NCBI GenBank assembly: GCA_945861275.1
Contig: CAMATZ010000006.1
Span: 62,001-126,000 of the forward strand
Source of the DNA: Bordetella parapertussis
Lineage (GTDB): Bacteria; Pseudomonadota; Gammaproteobacteria; Burkholderiales; SG8-41
Length of the DNA stretch: 64,000 nucleotides
Direction: 5' to 3'
Shown piece by piece: positions 28,029 to 36,687 of this stretch. The position numbers and the translations under genes are program-made. Below the pieces are notes generated by a model. That model saw only the letters and a program-made list of their open reading frames with translations, ran no database searches and was not told the DNA's origin. Position 1 is the first letter of the stretch. Each line of letters opens with the position of its first letter.

Positions 28029-28643
28029 TCAAATCGGCGTAGCGCTTACCGGCAATGCCGGCAATGGCAGCGCATGGCCTTCCGGCACCGGCGTGCGCGC
28101 CACATTCATCACCAGCGCCAGCAGCCCGTAATAACCGGCGACGGCGAGTAGATCGATCACGCCTTGCTCGCCGAATTTTTTCACGCTACGCGCGTACGTG
28201 GTATCGCTCACGCCTTTGTTGTTGAGGGCCTCGGTGAGAAAGTCATAGAGAATTTCTTCGTCTTCGGCCATGCCGGTGGGGCGGCGGCCTTCGGCCACCG
28301 CGTCGGCGATTCCCGCTTTGAGTCCGGCTTCGACCGCCTGCCGGTAATGCGCCCACCACTCAAACTGCTGCGACCAGTAACGCGCGGCAATAATCGCGGC
28401 GAATTCGCCGAGACGTTTGTCGAGGGGGCACTGAAAGCGCAAATACTCGCCGACTTTCTGCACCCGATTCATTAACTCCGGGCTGCGCAGCAGCGCGCTG
28501 AACGGCCCGCCCATGTGCTTGCGCGGGCCCGACATGACACCGTCGACGGCTGCTTTTTGCGCAGCACTCATTTGCGCTTCAGGGATAGGCCCCAAACGTA
28601 CCGGGGCAACCTTGTAGTGCGCTTCTTGCGGCGGGTTGGACAT
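28029..28643 (-). CDS. carboxymuconolactone decarboxylase-like (AhpD fold) protein
   Basis: A 204-residue all-helical protein from the ATG at 28643. The region RLGEFAAIIAARYWSQQFEWWAHYRQAVEAGL matches the CMD fold. The AhpD redox CxxxC pair is absent (its only cysteine is in FQCPLD), so peroxidase-type thiol chemistry is unlikely. It lies 16 bases after the DUF1993 gene on the same strand. Substrate unknown. Confidence 0.75.
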   Translation of the reverse strand: MSNPPQEAHYKVAPVRLGPIPEAQMSAAQKAAVDGVMSGPRKHMGGPFSALLRSPELMNRVQKVGEYLRFQCPLDKRLGEFAAIIAARYWSQQFEWWAHYRQAVEAGLKAGIADAVAEGRRPTGMAEDEEILYDFLTEALNNKGVSDTTYARSVKKFGEQGVIDLLAVAGYYGLLALVMNVARTPVPEGHALPLPALPVSATPI

Positions 28644-28659
28644 CAATTTCTTCGCGATA

Positions 28660-29166
28660 TCAAGCCATACCCATGAAGTTGCGCTTGCCTATATCCACGC
28701 CATTGTGGCGCAGGATGGTGTAGGCGGTGGTGACGTGGAAATAAAAATTGGGCAGCGCACGTTTGAGCAACAAATCGATCCCGGTGAACGGCACTTCGCG
28801 ATCCCCCATTTTCACGGTGACGGTCTTGTCTTCGCTGCCGTCCACCTGCGCCGGCTTGATGTTGTTGAGCCAGGTAACCGTGTTTTCCACGCGGGCGGTA
28901 AGGTCAGCCAGGCTTTTTTCATTCATCTCGACTTTGGGCGCTTCAACGCCGGCGAGCAGCGCTATGCAATTGCGCGCGTGGTCGGTCGCGACCTGCACCT
29001 GACGGGCGAAACTGAACATGTCAGGACTCAGCCGGTAACTCAGCAGGGTCGCCTCGTCGTACTTCTTTTCGCCGTAGAGTGCTTGTGCTTTTTTCAGCAC
29101 GATGGCCATGCCTTCGAGGTGACGGACGAAGACGGGCAGGGAAATCTGGGACATAGATACAGCCAT
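28660..29166 (-). CDS. DUF1993 family protein
   Basis: A 168-residue soluble helical protein with a DinB-like look. Recognisable segments are FVRHLEGMAIVLKKAQALYGEKKYD, RLSPDMFSFARQVQVATDHARN and the ending LPNFYFHVTTAYTILRHNGV. A GGAGAAACCACC site precedes the ATG. No function is established; histidines in the last two segments could bind a metal as in DinB proteins, which is inference. It is the first gene of a two-gene unit with the AhpD-fold protein. Confidence 0.75.
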   Translation of the reverse strand: MAVSMSQISLPVFVRHLEGMAIVLKKAQALYGEKKYDEATLLSYRLSPDMFSFARQVQVATDHARNCIALLAGVEAPKVEMNEKSLADLTARVENTVTWLNNIKPAQVDGSEDKTVTVKMGDREVPFTGIDLLLKRALPNFYFHVTTAYTILRHNGVDIGKRNFMGMA

Positions 29167-29508
29167 GGTGGTTTCTCCTTGAGACGGGGTGATCGGGGTG
29201 GAGCAGACATTTTACCCGAAGCGTGGCATGGCGGAAGTGTGGAATAGTGGCGCGGGACTATCGCCCACCCGTTCTGCAATGCTAGAGTTCAGGCTCATGG
29301 TTCAAACCGTCACGAAAAAAATTCGTATCTATTCAGCCTGAGTGCCAAATCAACTTCTTTCCCTCACCCCCTAGCCCCTCTCCCGGAGGGAGAGGGGGAA
29401 CAAACCCTCGCCCTCCGGGAGAGGGTGGCGCGAAGCGCCGGGTGAGGGAGGTTTTTGACTTTTCGTTCACGCTGAATAGAGACAAAATTTCAGCAAAGGG
29501 ACACCGGC
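29167..29508. other. intergenic region with palindromic repeat before pyrE
   Basis: A 342-base gap without a credible gene. 29361-29450 is a compound inverted repeat. A possible pyrE promoter (TTGACT at 29455-29460, weak TAGAGA 16 bases later) starts inside the end of that repeat. Confidence 0.5.
29361..29450. repeat. CCCTC/GAGGG compound inverted repeat, copy 1
   Basis: Outer arms CCCTCACC (29361-29368) and GGTGAGGG (29441-29448) enclose hairpins built of CCCTCTCC/GGAGAGGG and GGCGCGAAGCGCC. A diverged copy of the same design is at 32434-32517. Confidence 0.7.
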
Positions 29509-30210
29509 ATGGCACACGGCATTGGATTCACGGACAAAAAAGTGATGGCCGAACTTACGGCAAAAATGCTGATCGAGGTCGATGCCGTGCAGTTCATGGG
29601 TGACAAACCCTATATCTATACCTCGGGCCTTGCGAGTCCCGTGTATACCGATTGCCGACGGCTGATTTCGTTTCCGCGCGTGCGTCAGGCGCTGACGGAT
29701 TTTGGTGTGGCGACGATGTATCGCGATGTCGGCTTTGAGCAATTCGACGCGGTGGCCGGCGGCGAGACCGCAGGCATTCCCTATGCGGCGTGGTTTGCCG
29801 ATCGCATGATGTTGCCGATGCAATACGTGCGCAAGCAGGCCAAGGGTTTTGGCCGCAACGCGCAGATCGAAGGCGTGGTCAGCGAGGGCCAGCGCGTGCT
29901 GCTGGTGGAAGATCTCGCCACCGACGGCGGCAGCAAAGTAAATTTTTGCAAGGCGCTGCGTGCGGCGGGCGTCAAATGTGATCACGTGTTCGTGAATTTT
30001 TACTACAACATTTTCCCCGAAGGCGCGAAGCTGCTCGACGACATGGGCATCACCATGCACGCGCTGGCGACGTGGCAGGATGTGCTGGCGGTAGCAAAAG
30101 CCGCCAACACCTTCGATGCAAAAATGCTGGCGGAGGTGGAGAAGTTTATTCACGATCCGCGTGGGTGGTCGAAAGCGCATGGTGGAACTGCGGGTGCGAG
30201 TGGCGGATAA
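29509..30210 (+). CDS. pyrE: orotate phosphoribosyltransferase
   Basis: Converts orotate and PRPP to OMP in pyrimidine synthesis. The PRPP-binding motif is [14 protein letters not shown], and [18 protein letters not shown] is the orotate-side loop; [12 protein letters not shown] is also typical. At 233 residues it is slightly long, with a Gly-rich C-terminal tail. AAAGGGA precedes the ATG. pyrD follows after 28 bases, so the two pyrimidine genes form a unit. Confidence 0.9.
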   Translation: MAHGIGFTDKKVMAELTAKMLIEVDAVQFMGDKPYIYTSGLASPVYTDCRRLISFPRVRQALTDFGVATMYRDVGFEQFDAVAGGETAGIPYAAWFADRMMLPMQYVRKQAKGFGRNAQIEGVVSEGQRVLLVEDLATDGGSKVNFCKALRAAGVKCDHVFVNFYYNIFPEGAKLLDDMGITMHALATWQDVLAVAKAANTFDAKMLAEVEKFIHDPRGWSKAHGGTAGASGG

Positions 30211-30217
30211 AACGTAA

Positions 30218-30233
30218 TAAAAACAAATAGTTA
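30218..30233 (+). repeat. AT-rich leader motif, copy in pyrD leader
   Basis: TAAAAACAAATAGTTA, the reverse complement of the core of the 22-base motif at 26803 and 51074. It ends six bases before the pyrD ATG. Confidence 0.55.
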
Positions 30234-30238
30234 TATCA

Positions 30239-31345
30239 ATGCTACGTTATGGCGCCGTCAGGCCCTTACTGCACCTGCTGTCCCCCGAAGCCGCGCACCG
30301 CGTCGCTCTGTGGGCGCTGAAAAAAGGTTTTGCAGGCAGCGCAATTGAAGCGGACGATCCAGTGCTTGCCGCGCGCGCGTGGGGCTTGTCCTTCCCCAAT
30401 CCCATAGGTCTGGCCGCGGGCTTTGACAAAGATGCCGAGGTGATGGACGCGATGCTGGCGCTCGGTTTTGGTTTTGTCGAAGCCGGCAGTGTGACGCCGC
30501 TGCCGCAGCCGGGCAATCCGCGGCCGCGTTTGTTCCGGCTGGATGAGGATTACGCGGTGATCAATCGCTTCGGTTTCAACAGCAAAGGCCTTGCGTATTT
30601 TGTTGAAAAACTTAAAGCGCGCCCACGTACGGCTGGCGCAGGCATCGTCGGCGCCAACGTCGGCAAAAATCGCGATGCCACTGACGCGGCGGCGGATTAC
30701 GCCACCGGCATCTCGAAACTATGTGCGCTGGCGGATTATCTGGTGTGCAATGTGTCGTCGCCGAATACCCCGGGGCTGCGCAGCTTGCAGGCGCGCGTAC
30801 AGATCGATGAACTGATTCAGCGTGTGCTCGAAGCGCGCTATAACGCAGCGCCCGACAAGAATAATTTGCCGCCGCTGCTGGCCAAAGTCGGCCCCGATCT
30901 GGATCAGGCGCAGTTGCAGGATATTGCCGAAGTGGCGCTGGCCAGCAAAATCGACGGGCTGATAGTCGGCAACACCACCGTGTCGCGCCCGCCGCTGCGC
31001 AGCCGTCACGCGAATGAAAGCGGTGGCCTGTCGGGCCCGCCGCTGATGACGCTGGCCACAGCTTGTCTATCCAGTATGTATCGGCTGACCGGCGGGAAAA
31101 TTCCAATTATCGGCTGCGGCGGCGTGAGCAGCGGTGCGGACGCCTATGCCAGGATCCGTGCCGGCGCGTCACTGGTGCAACTGTATTCTGCGCTGGTTTT
31201 TCACGGCCCCGAGCTGGTCGTGCGCTTGAAGCGTGAACTGGCGGCGTGCCTGCACAGCGGCGGGTTTAAATCGGTAGCGGATGCGGTGGGCGCGGATCAT
31301 CGGCCTGCGCGTGAGGCCTATGCTAAAATCGGCCCCCGCGTTTAA
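30239..31345 (+). CDS. pyrD: dihydroorotate dehydrogenase (quinone)
   Basis: Membrane-associated class 2 enzyme that oxidises dihydroorotate with quinone. The 368 residues start with the amphipathic class 2 extension (YGAVRPLLHLLSPEAAHRVAL), then NPIGLAAGFDKDAEV, NRFGFNSKGL, the catalytic-serine segment NVSSPNTPGLR, and the FMN-phosphate segment GCGGVSSGADAY. It follows pyrE in one unit. tRNA-Thr lies 22 bases downstream. Confidence 0.96.
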   Translation: MLRYGAVRPLLHLLSPEAAHRVALWALKKGFAGSAIEADDPVLAARAWGLSFPNPIGLAAGFDKDAEVMDAMLALGFGFVEAGSVTPLPQPGNPRPRLFRLDEDYAVINRFGFNSKGLAYFVEKLKARPRTAGAGIVGANVGKNRDATDAAADYATGISKLCALADYLVCNVSSPNTPGLRSLQARVQIDELIQRVLEARYNAAPDKNNLPPLLAKVGPDLDQAQLQDIAEVALASKIDGLIVGNTTVSRPPLRSRHANESGGLSGPPLMTLATACLSSMYRLTGGKIPIIGCGGVSSGADAYARIRAGASLVQLYSALVFHGPELVVRLKRELAACLHSGGFKSVADAVGADHRPAREAYAKIGPRV

Positions 31346-31367
31346 GTGCTGACGCGATTTCTGTTAC

Positions 31368-31443
31368 GCCGTTGTAGCTCAGCTGGTAGAGCAGGCGCTT
31401 CGTAAGCGTCAGGTCGGGGGTTCGATTCCCTCCAACGGCACCA
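31368..31443 (+). tRNA. tRNA-Thr (anticodon CGT)
   Basis: A complete cloverleaf of 76 bases with encoded CCA. Acceptor GCCGTTG pairs with CAACGGC; D arm GCTC/GAGC; anticodon stem GGCGC/GCGTC with loop TTCGTAA, so the anticodon is CGT (reads ACG); T arm GGGGG/CCCTC with loop TTCGATT. A TAAAAT at 31324-31329 inside the pyrD end could be its -10 box. Confidence 0.95.
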
Positions 31444-31662
31444 CTACTCGCGGTGACGCCTAATGTCAGGTCATTCGCCAACTGTGGCTGCGCGATAGTG
31501 GTGCAGTGAATGCAAAATCGCTCACGTGCCGCCGCCGATTTACCGTTTGTCGCTGATAGACGGCTACCCTAACAAACTTTATTTACGTAGAATATCGTAT
31601 TGGTTCGGCGGCAGATTACGGTTTTGAGTAACCCGTGTGTTGTAGAGGAGTTTATTGCAATC
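31444..31662. other. intergenic region between tRNA-Thr and YcgR-like gene
   Basis: No gene recognised. A TAGAAT (31588-31593) may be a -10 element for the downstream gene; a matching -35 is not clear. Confidence 0.3.
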
Positions 31663-32388
31663 ATGGATGCGCCTGGTACTTTGGAATCCACCGACTTTCT
31701 GGTTCGTTCCAGATTAGAGGTGATGCGCTTGCTCAACCGCATCATGGAAGGCGGCGCGGCGATTTCGATCCATTTTCTGCATAGCGCTCATGTTGCAGTC
31801 AGCGCTGTGATTGATGTGGACGAACCCGGCAACCGGCTACTGCTGGAGTGTCCGCCCGATTGGCACAGCAGTTTGAGTGGTAATACGAGTGCCGCTAGTG
31901 GAGACGATCGCAGCGGCAGCATAATGCTGGCGTGCATGCTTGACGCGGCAAAAATCCAGTTTCAGGCCGGTGCTGTCGAGATGGCCGATATCGATGGCAC
32001 ACCCGTGTTGAGTTTAAAAATTCCCGATTTCATGTGGTGCTTTCAACGGCGCCGCGACCCGCGTTACAGTGTGGTTGGGCTGAAGATCGCGCTGAGCCTG
32101 GGGTTTCTGGAGTCCGATGCGGAGATTGCCGATATCGGCAAGGGCGGCGTCGGGTTGTTGAATTGCGACAGCGAATTGAAGCTGGAAGAGGGCGAGGCGT
32201 TGAGCGGCTGCGCCATTGCACTGCCCGGCGTAGGCCAGATCACGGTTGATTTAACCGTGCAACATCAGGTGCCGATGCAGTTGCCTGATGGCCGGCAGGT
32301 CATGCGCGTGGGCTGCCAATTTACCGGAATCGACGACAGCACGCAGCAGTTGATTACACACTATCTGGCGGCGTTGACCGAGGCGTGA
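31663..32388 (+). CDS. YcgR-like PilZ-domain protein
   Basis: Likely c-di-GMP-binding motility brake. The ATG at 31663 (MDAPGTLESTDFLVRSRLEV) follows AGAGGAG at slightly long spacing; the open frame starts at 31600. The N-terminal half matches the YcgR domain (LVRSRLEVMRLLNRIMEGG). The PilZ half has the RxxxR-type motif in QRRRDPRYSV and then DIGKGGVGLL, where the usual serine of the D-x-S-x-x-G motif is glycine. It may therefore bind c-di-GMP less tightly. No flagellar genes are in the window. Confidence 0.78.
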   Translation: MDAPGTLESTDFLVRSRLEVMRLLNRIMEGGAAISIHFLHSAHVAVSAVIDVDEPGNRLLLECPPDWHSSLSGNTSAASGDDRSGSIMLACMLDAAKIQFQAGAVEMADIDGTPVLSLKIPDFMWCFQRRRDPRYSVVGLKIALSLGFLESDAEIADIGKGGVGLLNCDSELKLEEGEALSGCAIALPGVGQITVDLTVQHQVPMQLPDGRQVMRVGCQFTGIDDSTQQLITHYLAALTEA

Positions 32389-32433
32389 CGCGCTGGCATT
32401 ATTGAGAACACAGCTTTACCGCAAAGCCGCCAT

Positions 32434-32517
32434 CCCTCATCCCCGACCCTTCTCCCGGAGGGAGAAGGGAGGCTCAAGCTTCCTCTCTCCCTTTGGGAGA
32501 GAGGTCAGGAGTGAGGG
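32434..32517. repeat. CCCTC/GAGGG compound inverted repeat, copy 2
   Basis: Outer arms CCCTCATCCCCGACC and GGTCAGGAGTGAGGG are near reverse complements, with inner hairpins CCCTTCTCC/GGAGAAGGG and CTCTCTCCC/GGGAGAGAG. Same design as 29361-29450. Confidence 0.7.
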
Positions 32518-32520
32518 TTC

Positions 32521-32590
32521 GACGCAAAGGAAACGCAAAGAAAAACCAGAACTTCTTTGCGTGGTTTTCTTTGCGTTTTTGCGTCTTTGC
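32521..32590. repeat. GACGCAAAG inverted repeat
   Basis: Left arm GACGCAAAGG...CAAAGAAAAACC and right arm GGTTTTCTTTGCG...GCGTCTTTGCGG fold back on each other. It directly abuts the CCCTC/GAGGG repeat and lies just past the convergent SDR stop at 32605, so it may end transcription. Confidence 0.6.
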
Positions 32591-32604
32591 GGTTCGCAGT
32601 GGGG

Positions 32605-33378
32605 TTACAGCACGCCCGAAACGCCACCGTCCAGGTTGATGGAGGTGCCGGTGACGTAACTCGCCGCTGACGACGCCAAAAACACTATCGCGTTGGCGGC
32701 TTCCTCAGCCTCACCGAAGCGCTGCATCGGAATTGTCTTCGATTCTTCGTTGTAATATTTTTCGGGGCTGCGGCCTTCACGCACCATGCGCCGCTCGTGC
32801 TGGCCGGATTTAATTTTGCCGATGCACACCGTGTTCACCAGAATATTATCCGGCGCGTATTCCTTGGACAACGATTTGGTCAGCACCAGTCCGGCTGCGC
32901 GCGACATGGATGTCGGCATGGAGCCCGCGCCCGGCTGTTTGGCGCTGGAGATGGTGATATTGATGACGCGTCCGCCACCGCGTTTTTTCATTTCCGGTAT
33001 GGCGCGTTTGGTGCAGCGTATGGCGCCAAATACTTTGAGTTCAATATCGTCGTGCCATTTCTGTTCGTCGATTTCGAGGAAGTTGCCGCGCAGAGAAGTG
33101 CCCGCATTGTTAAGCAGAATATCGATGCCGCCAAACTGCTTGATCACCGCGTCAAAGAAGCGCTCGATATCGGCGGCCTTGCTCATGTCGGCTGACATGG
33201 CCAGCACTTCACCGCCCAACTTGCGAATCTCCGCCGCGGTTTGGTCGAGTTTTTCCTGGCCACGCGCGCAAATGGCCACTTTTGCGCCTTCGCGCGCGAG
33301 TTGCAGCGCGGTGGCGCGGCCTATGCCGTCGCTGCCGCCGGTGATAACGGCAATTTTGCCTTTCAATCCTAAATCCAT
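32605..33378 (-). CDS. short-chain dehydrogenase/reductase with altered active site
   Basis: Rossmann-fold SDR of 257 residues. The cofactor motif TGGSDGIG is near residue 13 and NNAG near residue 90. The catalytic serine segment ITISSAK is kept. At the place of the YxxxK pair the sequence reads TSMSRAAG, so both tyrosine and lysine appear replaced (Thr and Arg). The rest of the fold, including the C-terminal TGTSINLDGGVSGVL, is intact. Either it uses another mechanism or it is a non-catalytic or specialised SDR subgroup. Confidence 0.85.
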   Translation of the reverse strand: MDLGLKGKIAVITGGSDGIGRATALQLAREGAKVAICARGQEKLDQTAAEIRKLGGEVLAMSADMSKAADIERFFDAVIKQFGGIDILLNNAGTSLRGNFLEIDEQKWHDDIELKVFGAIRCTKRAIPEMKKRGGGRVINITISSAKQPGAGSMPTSMSRAAGLVLTKSLSKEYAPDNILVNTVCIGKIKSGQHERRMVREGRSPEKYYNEESKTIPMQRFGEAEEAANAIVFLASSAASYVTGTSINLDGGVSGVL

Positions 33379-33570
33379 TTGGAGTCTCCTGTAATGCTGT
33401 GAACGATGTGAACCATTGCAATGTGAATTGCTGCGCTTGCTGAAGAATTCCGGCGCAAGCAGGCGGCATTCTAGCGTGATTTTCGGCTGGGCTTACCAAA
33501 CGCGGGAATTCGTCGTAGCATAGCCTTATGCGTGCGGGACTATCCTTGCAACCGCCGCCCGGAGATCCGC

Positions 33571-34617
33571 GTGAACATTTTATGCCGTTACACCTGCAAG
33601 TTTGCCAGCGCGCTTGCGCTATCGCTGCTGGGCGCCGTGCCGCTGTATGCGCAGGAAGTTAACCCAGGGGGGGCGCCCGACACGCAGGCCGCTCCCGCCC
33701 CGCGCGGCAAGCCGAGTCTCACCGTCGATGCGTTGTCGGTGGTGCGCGTGCGGGCGCAGGCGTCGGCCAATGCCAGAAGCGGCCGCTCGCTGGGAAGAAA
33801 CCGCGAAGGCACCGGCGTGGTTATCGATTCCAGCGGCCTGGTGCTGACCATCGGCTACCTGATTACGGAAGCGGAAAAAATAGAACTGAGCACCGCCGAC
33901 GGCAAAGTGTACCCCGCCACCGTGGTGGGTTTCGATAACGCAACCGGGCTCGGGCTGTTGAAATCGCTGGTGCCGGTGCCGGTGAAGCCCATCGACATGG
34001 GTTTGTCGTCGGATACCAAAGAGCGCGACATGGTGCTGATTGTCGGCTTTGATGGCGTGGCGCCCGCGTACGTGGTATCGAAGCGGCAGTTCGTCGGCTA
34101 CTGGGAATATTTGCTCGACGAGGCGATTTATACTGCGCCTGCGACAGTGAACTGGCAGGGCGCGGCGCTGGTGAGCAAGGAAGGCAAGCTGCTCGGCATC
34201 GGCTCGCTGGCGGTGGGTGACGCCATGGGCGCCAGCGGCGGGGTGCCGGGCAATATGTTCGTGCCCATTGATTTACTGAAACCCGTGATCGGCGATCTCG
34301 TTGCCAATGGCCGCTCCACCACGCAGCCGCGTCCGTGGCTGGGCGTGACCTCGCAGGAAGTCGGCGGCAATCTGCTGGTGGTGCGGGTGTCACCCGAGGG
34401 TCCGGCCGATGAAGCGGGTTTGAAAGCGGGCGATATCATCGTCGGCATTGCGGGCGATGGCATCAAGGGCCAGGCGGATTTTTATATGCGCTTGTGGAAG
34501 ACCGGCAACGCCGGTGTCGAAGTCGTGCTCGATGTGCTGCGCGGCAATCGCGTCGAAAACGTGAGCATCAAGAGCGCCGACCGCAACAGCTATTTTCGGA
34601 CGAACGCTACCTACTGA
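33571..34617 (+). CDS. HtrA/DegP-like protein with lost catalytic triad, PDZ domain
   Basis: Exported trypsin-fold protein with a C-terminal PDZ domain. GTG at 33571 follows GGAGATCC and opens a signal peptide ending PLYAQ; the open frame begins at 33532. The usual His segment (LTNNHVV in active HtrA) reads LTIGYLI, the Asp segment reads NATGLGLLK, and the GNSGGPL serine loop reads NWQGAALVSKEGK. All three catalytic residues seem absent. The PDZ part (PWLGVTSQEV, GPADEAGLKAGDIIVGI) is well kept. It may act as a chaperone or scaffold; that is inference. Confidence 0.8.
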   Translation: MNILCRYTCKFASALALSLLGAVPLYAQEVNPGGAPDTQAAPAPRGKPSLTVDALSVVRVRAQASANARSGRSLGRNREGTGVVIDSSGLVLTIGYLITEAEKIELSTADGKVYPATVVGFDNATGLGLLKSLVPVPVKPIDMGLSSDTKERDMVLIVGFDGVAPAYVVSKRQFVGYWEYLLDEAIYTAPATVNWQGAALVSKEGKLLGIGSLAVGDAMGASGGVPGNMFVPIDLLKPVIGDLVANGRSTTQPRPWLGVTSQEVGGNLLVVRVSPEGPADEAGLKAGDIIVGIAGDGIKGQADFYMRLWKTGNAGVEVVLDVLRGNRVENVSIKSADRNSYFRTNATY

Positions 34618-34650
34618 GTCACTAATCGTCACTGCGGTGTAACGTGCGCT

Positions 34651-34683
34651 TGTGTTGGGCTTCGCAAGCTCAGCCCATACAAC
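34651..34683. terminator. hairpin between convergent genes
   Basis: GGGCT (34657-34661) pairs with AGCCC (34672-34676), with partial extension of the stem on both sides (GTGTT/ACAAC). It lies between the HtrA-like stop and the convergent enoyl-CoA hydratase stop. No T run, so termination is uncertain. Confidence 0.3.
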
Positions 34684-34725
34684 TTATGCCTCATTTTGCG
34701 CGGGAGAGGATCCAGCCATCGCGCG

Positions 34726-35490
34726 TTATTTTGGCCGCTGTCCCTGTGCAAAGCGTTCCAGCAATTCACCCCGTTCGGGCGCAGCCACTGCCTGCTGCAA
34801 AAGCTTTTCTTCGACTTCGATGCCAGCGCCGAGCGGAATATTCAACGCCTGGCGTATCGCCTCTTTCGCCATCGCCACCGCGGTGGGCGGGCGCGTCGCA
34901 AGTTCTTTTGCGATGGCGCGCGCGGTGTCCAGCACATCGGCTGCGGCAACCACATGCGTGACCAGACCCATCGCCAACATTTCGCGCGCTGAAATACGAT
35001 GCCCGTTCAGAATAATCCAGCGCGCCCGCACTGGACCGACCAAACGTGGCAGCAACTGTGTGCCCCAGCCGCCGGGGATGCCGCCCCATTGCACTTCGGG
35101 CAACCAAAACTGCGCCGACTCGGATGCCACCACCGCGTCGCCGAGCAACGACAATTCGAAACCACCTCCGGCGGCGTGACCATTCACCGCGATCACCAGC
35201 GGTTTGGAAAATTGCGCGAGTTCATGCCAAAACTGCAGCAGCGGCACGCGAAATTCCGCATCCTTGCCCGGATGTTCGCGCCGCTCTTTTAAATCCGCGC
35301 CCGCGCAAAACACATCACCTTCGCCGGTGAGCAGCAGCGCACGCGCGTTGGCGTCCGACGAAATCTGTGCCAATACATCGCGCAATTCGGCGATCAGTGT
35401 TTTGTTGAGCGCGTTTTTTGCTGCGGCACGCGCCAGCTTCAGTATCACCACGTCGCCGTCGTGGCCCACCAAGAGGTGCTGATAACTCAT
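34726..35490 (-). CDS. enoyl-CoA hydratase/isomerase family protein
   Basis: Crotonase-fold enzyme of 254 residues. The oxyanion-hole segments are VFCAGADLKER and NGHAAGGGFELSLLGD, and the catalytic region is FWLPEVQWGGIPGGWGTQLL with one of the two usual acidic residues (Glu) visible. It starts two bases after the acyl-CoA dehydrogenase stop, so both act in one acyl-CoA pathway. The substrate is unknown. Confidence 0.92.
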   Translation of the reverse strand: MSYQHLLVGHDGDVVILKLARAAAKNALNKTLIAELRDVLAQISSDANARALLLTGEGDVFCAGADLKERREHPGKDAEFRVPLLQFWHELAQFSKPLVIAVNGHAAGGGFELSLLGDAVVASESAQFWLPEVQWGGIPGGWGTQLLPRLVGPVRARWIILNGHRISAREMLAMGLVTHVVAAADVLDTARAIAKELATRPPTAVAMAKEAIRQALNIPLGAGIEVEEKLLQQAVAAPERGELLERFAQGQRPK

Positions 35491-35492
35491 AC

Positions 35493-36659
35493 TTAGAAGT
35501 ATCCTAAACCAAGCACGCCGCTCGCCAGATCCATCTGATCCACCAGTTTGCGGCTCACCAGATTGCGCAGCGTCTCCGTCGTGCCGCCGCCGAGGCTGCC
35601 GTAACGCGTGCCACGGAAGAAACGCGACACCGGGAATTCATCGGTGAAACCGTAGCCGCCATGCACCTGCACCGCTTCCGAGGTGACACGTATCGACATT
35701 TCGTTGCAGTAAATTTTTGCCATCGCCGCCAACGTCGGATCGGGAAACTGCTTGCCCGACACCGCCGCGCGATACAGCAGCCCGCGACCGGCTTCAATCT
35801 GAATCATCATGTCCGCCGCTTTCCAGCGCATGCCCTGAAACTCGCCGATGCTTTTGCCGAACGCTTTGCGCTGGCGCATGTATTTGATCGCCTCTTCAAG
35901 AGCGCCTTCGGATATGCCCAGACAAATCGCCGGATTCAGGCAGCGCTGCACGTTGAACGCGGACAACAACCGTTTCATGCCGTTATCGCGCAGAATCAGG
36001 TTCTCCAGCGGCAGTTCGATGTTGTCGAAAATAACTTCCGACAAGTACTCGCCGCCCATGGTGTGATAAGCGGCATTGTAAGACAGGCCTTTGATTCCAC
36101 CCGGCACCAGCACACAGCCGATGCCCTCTGCGCCCGGCACGCTGTTGACGCGCGTGAATACCACAAACATTTCCGCGATGTCGGCGCGGCTGATCAGCGT
36201 TTTCACACCTTTGAGAATGACTTTGCCACCCTTGATTTCGCAGTTGGTGCGATAGTTCGGCACGTCGGTGCCGGCATCGGGCTCGGTCAGACAGATCGCC
36301 AGCATGGCGTCGCCGCTGACCACACGCGGCAGTATCTGCTTTTTGATTGACTCCGGTGCGTAGGTGGCGATGATGCGCGATTGCGCGCCCACTTCGCCCA
36401 GCGCGCCCATCGCGGTGACGTAACACACTTTGCCGATTTCCTCGAGCACCAGCACCGCGTCGAGCGTGGACATGCCCGAGCCGCCGTATTCCTCCGGAAT
36501 CGACATGCCGAGCACGCCGATTTCGGCCAGCCGCTTCATGTTTTCCGCCGGCCACGAACCGTCAAGATACTTGATCGCGCGCGGCATGAATTCTTTTTGG
36601 CACACCTTGCGCACGGTGTCGACAAAGGCGCGTTGTTCGTCGGTTATGCTGAAGTCCAC
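35493..36659 (-). CDS. acyl-CoA dehydrogenase
   Basis: FAD-dependent alpha,beta-dehydrogenation of acyl-CoA. The open frame extends to 36758, but its first 33 codons are the antisense of a GTGAAG-type repeat. The GTG at 36659 (VDFSITDEQRAFVDTVRKV) with AGGAG upstream is the real start, giving 388 residues. AICLTEPDAGTDVPN and the C-terminal SEAVQVHGGYGFTDEFPVSRFFRG are family hallmarks. It forms an operon with the enoyl-CoA hydratase gene. Confidence 0.93.
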   Translation of the reverse strand: MDFSITDEQRAFVDTVRKVCQKEFMPRAIKYLDGSWPAENMKRLAEIGVLGMSIPEEYGGSGMSTLDAVLVLEEIGKVCYVTAMGALGEVGAQSRIIATYAPESIKKQILPRVVSGDAMLAICLTEPDAGTDVPNYRTNCEIKGGKVILKGVKTLISRADIAEMFVVFTRVNSVPGAEGIGCVLVPGGIKGLSYNAAYHTMGGEYLSEVIFDNIELPLENLILRDNGMKRLLSAFNVQRCLNPAICLGISEGALEEAIKYMRQRKAFGKSIGEFQGMRWKAADMMIQIEAGRGLLYRAAVSGKQFPDPTLAAMAKIYCNEMSIRVTSEAVQVHGGYGFTDEFPVSRFFRGTRYGSLGGGTTETLRNLVSRKLVDQMDLASGVLGLGYF

Positions 36660-36687
36660 TGGCGTTGTCTCCTGGTGTAGCTTAATG

